Origin: DATJGF01 sp035495315
Lineage (GTDB): Bacteria; Verrucomicrobiota; Verrucomicrobiia; Limisphaerales; UBA8199
Assembly: GCA_035495315.1 (NCBI GenBank)
Contig: DATJGF010000044.1
Coordinates: forward strand, 79,510 to 143,509
DNA: 64,000 bases
Direction: 5' to 3'
In this document: in pieces, positions 52,594 to 60,513 of the stretch
Layout of the letters: the number at the start of each line of letters is the position of its first letter
How positions within the stretch are numbered: position 1 is the first letter of the stretch
Notes under the pieces: generated by a model
Told to the model about the DNA's origin: nothing
Databases searched by the model: none
What the model saw: the letters and a program-made list of their open reading frames with translations, nothing else
Program-made: the position numbers and the translations under genes

Positions 52594-54488
52594 GCGGTCC
52601 TCCCTACGAAGCGGCACCGGAAAGTTCCAAAGCAGCGGCTCCGCGGGGCTGGAGAGTGGTCGCCCGCGGCGCGGAAGATGCCTTGCTGGTTGTACCATTG
52701 GTTGGCTTGATGGCGCTGCCGCTGCTGGAGATCGTGCTGCGCAAGTTTCACACGGGCATATCAGGCGCCACGGCATTTGTTCAGCATTTTACGTTAATTG
52801 TGGGTATGTTCGGCGGGGCAATTGCCGCGCGCGAAGGACGCCTCCTCTCCTTTTCCACGCTCTCCAGTTTCTTTAAGGCCAAACTCAAATCGGCCGCCCT
52901 CATCATCAGCAGCGGCACAGCCGCCGCCATCACCGCCGTCCTCTGTTTCGCCAGCTTCCAGTTCGTCCTGGCAGAAAAATCCTCCGGCCTTCAATTGGCA
53001 TATGGTGTTCCACTATGGTGTATCGAGCTGGCGCTGCCCATCGGTTTTGGTCTCATCGCGGTGCGATTGATTTGGCACGCCGCTGAACACTGGCCCGGGC
53101 GACTATTGTCGCTGGCCTTAGCCGCGGGAATTGCCGTCTTTGTCGCCTTTTCTCCGATCAATCCCGAAAAGGTGCTCTGGCCCGCGTTGGCGTTACTGTT
53201 GCTCGCCACCCTTCTGGGCGCGCCGGTATTTACTGGAATTGGCGGCGCGGCCCTCATTCTGTTCTGGGCGGACCATTCGGCGATCGCAGCGGTCCCGCTA
53301 AAACACTATTCGTTGGTGACCCATCCAGCGCTGCCAACTATTCCGTTGTTCACCTTGGCGGGTTACTTCATGGCCGAAAGCGGCGCATCGACACGATTGG
53401 TTGGCTTGTTTCAAGCGCTGTTGGGTTCCTGGCGCGGCGGCCCGGCAATTGCAACTGCGTTTGTCTGCGCTTTCTTCACTTCGTTCACCGGCGCCTCGGG
53501 AGTAACGATCCTGGCGCTCGGCGGTTTATTAATGCCAATTTTGCGCGCCGCCAGTTACTCGGAGCAAAGCGCTCTGGGCCTCCTGACTGGAGCCGGATCG
53601 CTGGGGTTGCTATTCCCACCATGTCTGCCGGTTATCCTCTACTCGATCATCGCCAGCACCGCGATGGCGAACCTGGGCGCGGCCAACGCCAGCGCCAACA
53701 GCGTCACGATGGAAAAAATGTTCGCAGGCGGTTTCCTGCCGGGGCTTTTGATGCTCGCGCTAACCGCCTGGTGGGGTATCCGACAGCAACCCCGCGAAAG
53801 TGTCAGCACGAAAAGTTTCGATCCGGCTGCCGCCCGCCAAGCGCTTTGGAATGCAAAATGGGAATTATTGCTGCCGGTTATTGCGTTGGTCGCCCTCTTT
53901 GGCGGATTTGCCACCCCGGTCGAGGCCTCGGCGATTGTGGCCGCCTATTCCCTGCTGGTGGCCACGACCATTCATCGCGACTTGCGGCCATTGGCGGATG
54001 TGCCGCGAGTCATGCGCGATTGCGGCCAGCTGGTTGGAGGCGTTTTGCTGATTCTAGGTGTGGCGCTTGGGTTCACGCATTACCTCGTATCCGCCCAGGT
54101 GCCAGACAAACTCGTCGAATGGTCCACGCATGCGATCACATCAAAGTGGCTCTTTCTGCTCGGCCTCAATTTGGTTTTGCTAGTCGTCGGTGGTTTGATC
54201 GAGATCTATGCCGCGATCGTGGTGGTGGTCCCGTTATTGGTCCCGGTAGGATTGGCGTTCGGATTGGATCCGGTGCATCTCGGGATAATCTTCCTGGCTA
54301 ACATGGAGTTGGGATTTCTCGCGCCACCCATTGGTCTCAATCTGTTGCTCTCCTCGTCCAGGTTCAATGTTCCTATTCTGCAGGTCATGCGCGCAGCCTT
54401 CCCTATGCTCTGCGTGCTGCTTGCCGGCGTTCTGCTGATCACTTATTTCCCACCGCTTACGACTTGGCTGCCGCGGTTCTTTAAATAA
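52590..54488 (+). CDS. fused TRAP transporter permease (DctQ-DctM)
   Basis: 632 residues. The first 165 are the small DctQ domain with four helices (EDALLVVPLVGLMALPLLEIVLRK at its start). After a linker helix comes the large DctM domain from about 190 on: TLAGYFMAESGASTRLV, FVCAFFTSFTGASGVTILALGG, LLTGAGSLGLLFPPCLPVILY, GFATPVEASAIVAAYSLL and the final NMELGFLAPPIGLNLLLSSS, repeats of the sodium/ligand-binding core. It imports the substrate presented by the binding protein using a sodium gradient. The QM fusion is as in TPAT systems. Followed by an ATTAGG hairpin, which may terminate the operon. Confidence 0.94.
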   Translation: MSGPPYEAAPESSKAAAPRGWRVVARGAEDALLVVPLVGLMALPLLEIVLRKFHTGISGATAFVQHFTLIVGMFGGAIAAREGRLLSFSTLSSFFKAKLKSAALIISSGTAAAITAVLCFASFQFVLAEKSSGLQLAYGVPLWCIELALPIGFGLIAVRLIWHAAEHWPGRLLSLALAAGIAVFVAFSPINPEKVLWPALALLLLATLLGAPVFTGIGGAALILFWADHSAIAAVPLKHYSLVTHPALPTIPLFTLAGYFMAESGASTRLVGLFQALLGSWRGGPAIATAFVCAFFTSFTGASGVTILALGGLLMPILRAASYSEQSALGLLTGAGSLGLLFPPCLPVILYSIIASTAMANLGAANASANSVTMEKMFAGGFLPGLLMLALTAWWGIRQQPRESVSTKSFDPAAARQALWNAKWELLLPVIALVALFGGFATPVEASAIVAAYSLLVATTIHRDLRPLADVPRVMRDCGQLVGGVLLILGVALGFTHYLVSAQVPDKLVEWSTHAITSKWLFLLGLNLVLLVVGGLIEIYAAIVVVVPLLVPVGLAFGLDPVHLGIIFLANMELGFLAPPIGLNLLLSSSRFNVPILQVMRAAFPMLCVLLAGVLLITYFPPLTTWLPRFFK

Positions 54489-54508
54489 GGGCAGATGAGG
54501 AAGTAGGT

Positions 54509-54575
54509 TAGGAGTAATATTAGGATTAGGATTAGCACTAGCTACTCCTAATCCTAATCCTAATCCTAATCCATT
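54509..54575. repeat. solo ATTAGG/CCTAAT hairpin between convergent genes
   Basis: attaggattaggattag (54519-54535) is exactly complementary to ctaatcctaatcctaat in the right arm; the loop is cactagcta or so. Extra flanking words (taggagtaat, cctaatcc) extend both arms. It shares its words with the repeats that bound the four-helix-bundle gene. It lies in the 96-base gap between the convergent TRAP and sulfatase genes and could also work as a two-way terminator. Confidence 0.8.
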
Positions 54576-54584
54576 CGTCATCCG

Positions 54585-56027
54585 TCACTTTAATTTGCCC
54601 GGCTGTCGCACGCTCTTCCCCTTTCGCTCGATCAGCGCATCACCCAATTCCTCCCTCGCGTGTTCGGCCTGGAGTGCCAGGCGCTGCACAATGTCCGCGT
54701 GTTTCCTCGAGACATCGTTTTGCTCCCAAATGTCATTCAATAAATCATACAATTCTGCCCTCTGCAGTGTGCGGTGCTCGTATGGGACGGCAAACCCGCC
54801 ATGGCCGCCCGGCCGGCCAGCAAGCGTCCTGTAGGTATGCGGCAGTTGCAGCTTCCAGCGCCCATCGCCTGAAACGACGGCTTGCAGTTCATTCACCTCG
54901 TAGTAGAACCAATATGCCGTGTGCGGATTCTGCGCGCCCGGTTGTCCGGAGATAATCGGCCAGACATCCAATCCATCAATCCGGTGCGGTGGGAGTTTCG
55001 CGTTTACCCTCTTCGCGATCGTCGGTAACAGGTCGATCGTCATCAACATTTGCCAACTCTCCGTCCCTGCTGGAATTCGCCCAGGCCAGCGCATGATGCA
55101 GGGCTCGCGGGTGCCGCCTTCCCAATTGGTGCCTTTGCCCTCGCGCAGCGGAAAAGCCGACCCAGCGTGGTCGCCATAACTGAGCCAGGGACCATTGTCA
55201 GAGGTGAAAATTACCCAGGTATTGTTCTCGACGCCGGTGCGCTTCAGCGCCTCCATCACCTGGCCGACCGACCAATCAATTTCCTCGATCACGTCTCCGT
55301 ATAGACCGCGCTCGGTCTTGCCACGGAACTTGTCACTCACATGCAATGGCACGTGCGGCATGTTATGGGCTACGTACAGGAAAAAGGGGCGGTCCTTGTT
55401 TTGTTCGATGAACTTTACAGCGTGCTCAGCGTACCAAGTGGTCAGTTGATTCTGATCCTCATGCGTGACTTGCGGGATGGCGACTTTATTACCGTTATAC
55501 ATGACGAGATCAGGGAAGCCCTGTTTACGGCGTTGGTCATTGGGAGGCAGATTGATCAAGTCGGGATGCAGCGGCCACATGTCGTTCGAATAGGGCAGGC
55601 CGAAGTATTGGTCGAAACCGTGACGCAGTGGGAGAAACTGCGGTGAATCGCCGAGGTGCCATTTCCCGAAAATCGCCGTGGCATAACCGCGATGCTTCAA
55701 AAGTTGACCGAGAGTCATTTCGCCATCGCTGATGCCGACTCTCGAGCGTGGGCCCAGCGCGCCATGAATACCGATGCGATTGGGATAACAACCGGTCAGT
55801 AACGCCGCGCGCGATGCCGAACAGACCGGTTGTGCGACGTGGAAATTGCGGAAAACACATCCTTCTGATGCCAATTGATCCAGGTTCGGCGTTTTGAATC
55901 CCCGCGCCCCAAACACACCCACATCGGCATACCCCTGATCGTCTGTAAGAATAATTACAATGTTCGGGAGTGGCGCGGCTCTTGAAGAAAAATGCGGGCC
56001 CAGTCCATAAACCAACCAAACCAACAA
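54585..56027 (-). CDS. secreted type I sulfatase
   Basis: 480 residues from TTG 56027, chosen because a signal-like segment (LVWLVYGLGPHFSSRA) and usual family length follow. The frame is open further, with ATG 56354 the next alternative, but that extension is made of repeat DNA. Metal and active site: IVIILTDDQGYADVG, then CSASRAALLTG (the Cys converted to formylglycine in C-x-A/P-S-R), FGKWHLGDSPQFLPLRHGFD, VIFTSDNGPWLSYGDHAGSA. It cleaves sulfate esters, probably of polysaccharides, outside the cytoplasm. No adjacent anaerobic sulfatase-maturase gene is seen. It is convergent with the TRAP operon and downstream of an SGNH esterase gene on the same strand. Confidence 0.9.
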   Translation of the reverse strand: MLVWLVYGLGPHFSSRAAPLPNIVIILTDDQGYADVGVFGARGFKTPNLDQLASEGCVFRNFHVAQPVCSASRAALLTGCYPNRIGIHGALGPRSRVGISDGEMTLGQLLKHRGYATAIFGKWHLGDSPQFLPLRHGFDQYFGLPYSNDMWPLHPDLINLPPNDQRRKQGFPDLVMYNGNKVAIPQVTHEDQNQLTTWYAEHAVKFIEQNKDRPFFLYVAHNMPHVPLHVSDKFRGKTERGLYGDVIEEIDWSVGQVMEALKRTGVENNTWVIFTSDNGPWLSYGDHAGSAFPLREGKGTNWEGGTREPCIMRWPGRIPAGTESWQMLMTIDLLPTIAKRVNAKLPPHRIDGLDVWPIISGQPGAQNPHTAYWFYYEVNELQAVVSGDGRWKLQLPHTYRTLAGRPGGHGGFAVPYEHRTLQRAELYDLLNDIWEQNDVSRKHADIVQRLALQAEHAREELGDALIERKGKSVRQPGKLK

Positions 56028-56128
56028 CCCAGATCTTAGAGCCTGTTTTAAAATTGTAGAAGCCGACGTGAGGAGGAAACTCCAATCAAAAAAGGCCGCA
56101 TGAGGCCAACGAACTCGCGACGGGGGTT

Positions 56129-56400
56129 CTCCCTCTCTCCCTCTCCTCCCCCGGAGGAGAGGGCTGGGGAGAGGCGGCCTTTTCACATCGCGGTTCACGA
56201 AAAGCCCCCTTGTGCTCGGCGCACGCACTGAGACCAGGAACCGCAGAAGCGTCCTGGAGTGCGCCAGTCCCCTGGCGCTTTTGAGAGTACGCCGGGATCG
56301 AAAGCGGCAGGGGACTGGCGCACTCCAAGCCCTGGCGCGGATTCGACGGTTCATGCAAATGAAGCTTTTGATGTCCTTGCGGGCGTTCGTTGGCAGGCTC
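56129..56400. repeat. nested palindromic repeats upstream of the sulfatase
   Basis: A CTCCCTCTCC-type palindrome (56129-56180) with the tail ggccttttcacatcgcggttca is followed by a TGCGCCAGTCC-type inverted repeat at 56256-56326, then by cggttcatgcaaatgaagct and cttttgatgtcc. The last two segments correspond to the continuous right flank of the repeat at 57900-57946, so the second palindrome seems to have inserted into a longer version of the first. The gap 56028-56661 holds no other gene. Confidence 0.7.
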
Positions 56401-56661
56401 TCATTCATGCCGAAACGCCCGAATATTTGAACTTCCTCAAATTGGCTCCTACAACGAAAATGATTTTCCAAACAGGCTCTTAGGCCAGATCGGGGGTCCA
56501 TGGAGTGATGTTGCCGAAGTCCGATTCGCACTTGAAGTCTAAAGTGCGGCGCATTCCTACCCCGGGTAGAACTCGGACTTGGATTGAAAACCTCCGAACC
56601 AAACCAAAGGTCGGCACCGTCTATCGATGCCGACCTCCCCACATCTTCGGCCAAATCAGTC

Positions 56662-57645
56662 TCAGTGCCTATGCACATTGCCCATGCCCCACCCGTGCAT
56701 GAACACTTCATTATCTTTACCCAGGCCGGGACAGAATGAGACAGCCTCAACGATCTGGTCCAACGCCTCCTCAGCGAGCACTTCGTGGGCGCCGGTGGTC
56801 GGATGCACCGGATCCCAGAAGAGAAATTCGTCCGGGTTACTACCCGCCGGAGCGAACAGGAACGGGACATTGACGATGGCAAAACCATATTGGGCCGGAT
56901 GTTTCGCCATGTCATCGAGCACGGCATAGGAATCCAAGCGGATAGTCGGAATTCCAGCTTGAGCCAATTGGTCGAGGGCATGGCTCAGAGTATCATTGTA
57001 GGCGGCCGTCAACTGCGCGAGTTGTTCGCTCAAGCCCATATTCAGTGCCATCGGGGTGACGCCCAGATCGGGCACGTTCATTACCAGGATGAATCGGGCT
57101 CCTACGGCCCTCAACTGCTGCACCGCGCTTATCGTATTATTTACGCCGTTAGCTATTACATCCGCAGGAGATGCTCCCGTGCTTAACGCGATAAAGAAAT
57201 CATTAGCGCCGGCCCCGACTACACACAAGGCCCGTTCTGGATGCTTGACCGTAGTGGAGTTTGCGGTGAACGATGCGACCTGGTCCAATAGTCCCGGGTA
57301 TTCTCTGCCGGCGAAACCGTTATTGGAATTGAAGGTTCCCGTAGTGGCGCCCCCTACTGCGAAATTATCGGCTGGTTCGTAATCCATTCCGAGCGATGCG
57401 GACAGATACTCCACCCAAACCGGGCCATTGCAGAAACGGCCGCCCACATAGGGTGGCGGCGGTGAACCGCCAGACAACCTATAGTAATTGCCGGTATCCG
57501 AAAGGCTGTCGCCGAACACAAACAAATGGTTGAAAAGCTGTGGCTTGGCTTGCGCGTGCGTCCCGCCAACAGCCAAACTCAGCAGGACCAAACCCGCCAT
57601 TCCCGCTACTCGCATTTTTTGAACCAAACACAGATTTTTTTTCAT
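56662..57645 (-). CDS. secreted SGNH/GDSL-family esterase or lipase
   Basis: 327 residues from ATG 57645, with a GAAGGG ribosome site 5 bases upstream; a longer start at 57675 is less likely. Signal peptide through GGTHAQAKP. The four SGNH blocks are present: FVFGDSLSDTGN (Ser47), NFAVGGATTG (Gly), VVGAGANDFFIAL (Asn) and WDPVHPTTGAHEVLA (Asp and His). The GRFCNGPVWVEYL segment groups it with the plant-like GDSL esterases. It hydrolyses esters outside the cell or in the periplasm; the natural substrate is unknown. It may be transcribed with the sulfatase, but about 630 bases of repeat-rich DNA separate them. Confidence 0.92.
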   Translation of the reverse strand: MKKNLCLVQKMRVAGMAGLVLLSLAVGGTHAQAKPQLFNHLFVFGDSLSDTGNYYRLSGGSPPPPYVGGRFCNGPVWVEYLSASLGMDYEPADNFAVGGATTGTFNSNNGFAGREYPGLLDQVASFTANSTTVKHPERALCVVGAGANDFFIALSTGASPADVIANGVNNTISAVQQLRAVGARFILVMNVPDLGVTPMALNMGLSEQLAQLTAAYNDTLSHALDQLAQAGIPTIRLDSYAVLDDMAKHPAQYGFAIVNVPFLFAPAGSNPDEFLFWDPVHPTTGAHEVLAEEALDQIVEAVSFCPGLGKDNEVFMHGWGMGNVHRH

Positions 57646-58053
57646 GATTCCCTTCTTTCGTTTTGTTGCTCTCACCTATTCGTTTCTTCAGACGTGTTTT
57701 GCAGCTGTTCCCAGGCTCAGATTGAGCAAAGGTCGCAAACCGCCACCCCTCCATGCGTCAATACCTGGCGGTTCCCTTCACGAAGATGACTTTTTGAGCG
57801 ACGCGTCGGCTGTCGCAACTGGATACGCGGCACAATAACTGAGGAGACTCCGACGCCGCATTCGGGTAGCTTGAAGCCGGACGAACTCGAGGAAAGCTTC
57901 TCCCTCTCCTCCTTCGGAGGAGAGGCTTGGGGAGAGGAGGCCACTTCGCACCTCGGTTCAAGGAAAGGAGGCCTTTGATGTCGCTTCGACCGTTCGTTGC
58001 CAGGCAAAACGTTCTTTCTCGCGTTCAAATGTCCCCTTTGATAGACTCGCGCT
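57646..58053. repeat. intergenic region with extended palindromic repeat
   Basis: 408 bases between divergent genes. A CTCCCTCTCC-type palindrome lies at 57900-57943, with an extension (ggccacttcgcacctcggtt then caaggaaaggaggcctttga) running to about 58002 that matches the split flank at 56180-56400. The rest shows no gene. Confidence 0.7.
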
Positions 58054-59679
58054 GTGCATGCCGATCAAGCCCAGGCCAAGGCTATCTTCGAACATGCGAT
58101 CGGCCTCTCCATCGTCGACGAACGCCGGGCCTATCTGGAGGCGGCCTGCGGCTGTCAGTTGACCCTCCGCCAGGAAGTGGAGAGTTTGTTGGAGGCGTTT
58201 GCCCAGTCGGGTTCCTTTTTGAAACAGCCACAAGCGAGTACCGGTCTGTGGCTGCCAACGCCTCTCGTACGGACTCACCCTTTCGGTGATTACCAGCTAC
58301 TCGAGGAAGTTGCGCGAGGTGGAATGGGCGTTGTCTATCGTGCGCGGCAGATCAGCCTGAACCGGATAGTGGCCATCAAAATGATTCTCACAGGCCAGTT
58401 CGCCAGCGAAAATGAGGTCATGAGATTCAGGACCGAGGCCCAGGCCGCGGCAAGCTTAAGCCATCCAAATCTGGTTCCCATTTATGAAGTAGGAGAACAC
58501 GACGGCCATCATTATTACAGCATGCCCTTTGTCGAAGGGAAGAGCCTGGCCGAGCTGGTCGAGTCCGGGCACTGGCGTCCGGCCGACGGCACCGAAGCCG
58601 CGCGGTTGGTTGCGAAAATTGCTCGCGCGGTGCAATCTGCCCACGCGGCGGGCATACTGCATCGCGATCTTAAGCCTGGGAATATCCTGGTTGGCGAGGA
58701 TGGTGAACCGAAAGTGACGGATTTCGGTTTAGCCAAGCGGGTCAAGAGTGAAGCACATTTGACGATCACGGGACACTTGCTCGGCACGCCCGGCTTCATG
58801 GCTCCGGAACAGGCACAGGGGCGTTCCAGACTCTCCAAACCTGCGGCGGACATCTACAGCCTCGGGGCGATCCTGTACTTTCTATTGACCGGGCGGCCCC
58901 CATTCGTGGCGGATACGCCGTTGGACGCAATGCTGCTCGCGCTCGAAGGAGACGCCGTGCGACCGCGACGAATCAACCCGCGGGTTCACGGTCACCTGGA
59001 GCATATTTGTTTGCGCTGCCTCGAAAAACGGCCCGAAGATCGCTATGCGTCAGCCAGCGAACTTGCCGACAATTTGGAACGGTTCCTTAAAGGCGAGGCT
59101 TTGGCGGCCAATACCCAGGCCATCGGGCGACGCTTCGAGACATGGGCCAGACGCCAACCGGCCCTGGTGGCGCGCCTGTGCACCGTGCTGCTTTGCCTGG
59201 GGATTATCGTCATCGCCTACCAGGTTCGTCCCTATGAAACCCTGGCCCAGCATCTCGCGGTGATTGGCGTCCTCATATTCTGGTTGCTCATCTCCTTCCT
59301 TTGTCAGCGGGGCCTGGAAAGCGAGCGTTACGCGGACTGGATTCGTATGGTGTGGAGCGCCGCGGACCCAATCGCGCTGACGGCACTCTTGCTCATTGCG
59401 CAAGCATTTAGAAGCCCTCTACTAATCCTGTATCCTACCTTGATTGCAGCCTCCGGCTTTTGGTTGCGTGTATCGCTGGTAGGGATGACGACCGGCATGT
59501 CACTCTTGGGCTATCTCGTCCTGCTTTTGAATGCAAGCCATGGGCCCACCGGCGATATGCCTTCCCACTGGCACCTGCTGGCCGTTGTGGGCATCTGCGT
59601 AAGTGGCTTTTCAGTTGTTTATCTCGTGAACCGCGTGAGTGCCCTGACGCGGTTTTATGAACAACGTCCGGGACCATGA
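58054..59679 (+). CDS. Ser/Thr protein kinase with C-terminal multi-helix membrane domain
   Basis: 541 residues from GTG 58054. A helical N-terminal region (IFEHAIGLSIVDERRAYLEAAC) is typical of this kinase group. Kinase domain at about 76-340: GGMGVVYRARQ loop, AIKMILTG lysine, HRDLKPGNILV, VTDFGLAKR, APEQAQG. The tail has five or six hydrophobic helices (LVARLCTVLLCLGIIVIAYQ, LAVIGVLIFWLLISFLC, PIALTALLLIAQAF, LLAVVGICVSGFSVVYLV) in place of the WD40 array of the other kinase. It is convergent with an ECF sigma factor of a different subgroup at 59794; the two may form a pair. Confidence 0.92.
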   Translation: MHADQAQAKAIFEHAIGLSIVDERRAYLEAACGCQLTLRQEVESLLEAFAQSGSFLKQPQASTGLWLPTPLVRTHPFGDYQLLEEVARGGMGVVYRARQISLNRIVAIKMILTGQFASENEVMRFRTEAQAAASLSHPNLVPIYEVGEHDGHHYYSMPFVEGKSLAELVESGHWRPADGTEAARLVAKIARAVQSAHAAGILHRDLKPGNILVGEDGEPKVTDFGLAKRVKSEAHLTITGHLLGTPGFMAPEQAQGRSRLSKPAADIYSLGAILYFLLTGRPPFVADTPLDAMLLALEGDAVRPRRINPRVHGHLEHICLRCLEKRPEDRYASASELADNLERFLKGEALAANTQAIGRRFETWARRQPALVARLCTVLLCLGIIVIAYQVRPYETLAQHLAVIGVLIFWLLISFLCQRGLESERYADWIRMVWSAADPIALTALLLIAQAFRSPLLILYPTLIAASGFWLRVSLVGMTTGMSLLGYLVLLLNASHGPTGDMPSHWHLLAVVGICVSGFSVVYLVNRVSALTRFYEQRPGP

Positions 59680-59793
59680 AGTCACCGTCTTAGCGGATAG
59701 CCACAAATATTCACAAAAAGATCCGGGGCCAGCAGGTTGCATTGGCGGCTTCAAGCATCCGCTCCCACGTTATCCTGCTCGACTCAACGGGCA

Positions 59794-60363
59794 CTAGGAC
59801 TGCCCTCCACTATCATCCTTCTGCAACTCGCGAAACAACCATGCCCGCGCGTAAGCCCAGGTTCGCTCTACGGTACTAATGGAAATTCCTAACTCTTTGG
59901 CCGCCTGCTCCTGGGTTAATCCGACGAAAAAGCAGAGTTTCACCAATTCCGCGGCGCGGGCGTCTGCCTGGGCAAGCCGTGTCAAAGCCTCATCAAGTGC
60001 GAGCAATTCCTCGTCCGGCATCGGTGCAGCCAGTTCGATCTCTTCCAAATCGACTCGCTGTGGGTCCCCGCCACGCTTCAGTCGTTTCTTTCGACGCGCG
60101 TTCTCTACCAGAATACGCCGCATCGCTTCGCCCGCTGCCGCAAAGAAATGCGCGCGGTTTTCAAATGGCTGCTGGTTATTGCCAGCCAGGCGCAGCCAGG
60201 CTTCATGAACTAAGGCGGTCGCCTGAAGCGTGTGTCCGGGCGACTCGCCGGCCATCTTGTGGGCCGCCAAACGCCTTAATTCGTTGTAAACCTCTCCCAA
60301 TAATTTCTCAGGTGCCCCAGCCTCACCACGTTTCATTCCTTCCAGGATGCGAGTGATGTCCAC
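59794..60363 (-). CDS. ECF-type sigma factor (Sig70-X6-like)
   Basis: 189 residues. Region 2: LGEVYNELRRLAAHKMAGES, LQATALVHEAWLRLAG and RAHFFAAAGEAMRRILVENARRKKR, the signature of the planctomycete/acidobacterial ECF group described as TIGR02999. Region 4: VKLCFFVGLTQEQAAKELGISISTVERTWAYARAWLFRELQ (split here). It directs RNA polymerase to target promoters. No anti-sigma gene is adjacent, but a Ser/Thr kinase gene ends 114 bases away in convergent orientation, the usual partner for such factors. Confidence 0.93.
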   Translation of the reverse strand: MDITRILEGMKRGEAGAPEKLLGEVYNELRRLAAHKMAGESPGHTLQATALVHEAWLRLAGNNQQPFENRAHFFAAAGEAMRRILVENARRKKRLKRGGDPQRVDLEEIELAAPMPDEELLALDEALTRLAQADARAAELVKLCFFVGLTQEQAAKELGISISTVERTWAYARAWLFRELQKDDSGGQS

Positions 60364-60513
60364 GCTCGCTTTCTAGCCTCCTATGGCATGTAAAGAAAGC
60401 AAATCCTCAGATAATCGGAACGCCGAGCTCGGCCTTCCAAAAAGTTGTTTGGGCAACACGCCCTCAACACTACAACCGCGATCCGGTCTGGACCTGGACT
60501 TTGGACCTTGGAC

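Noticed and set aside
54509..54575. The ATTAGG run looks like a telomere-type repeat or CRISPR.
   Set aside because: It is a short hairpin with no regular spacers and lies inside a normal gene landscape.
56028..56981. A long open frame extends the sulfatase upstream to 56981, antisense to the end of the SGNH gene.
   Set aside because: The extension overlaps a well-supported gene on the same strand in another frame and consists mostly of repeat DNA; a start at 56027 gives the usual sulfatase length and a signal peptide.
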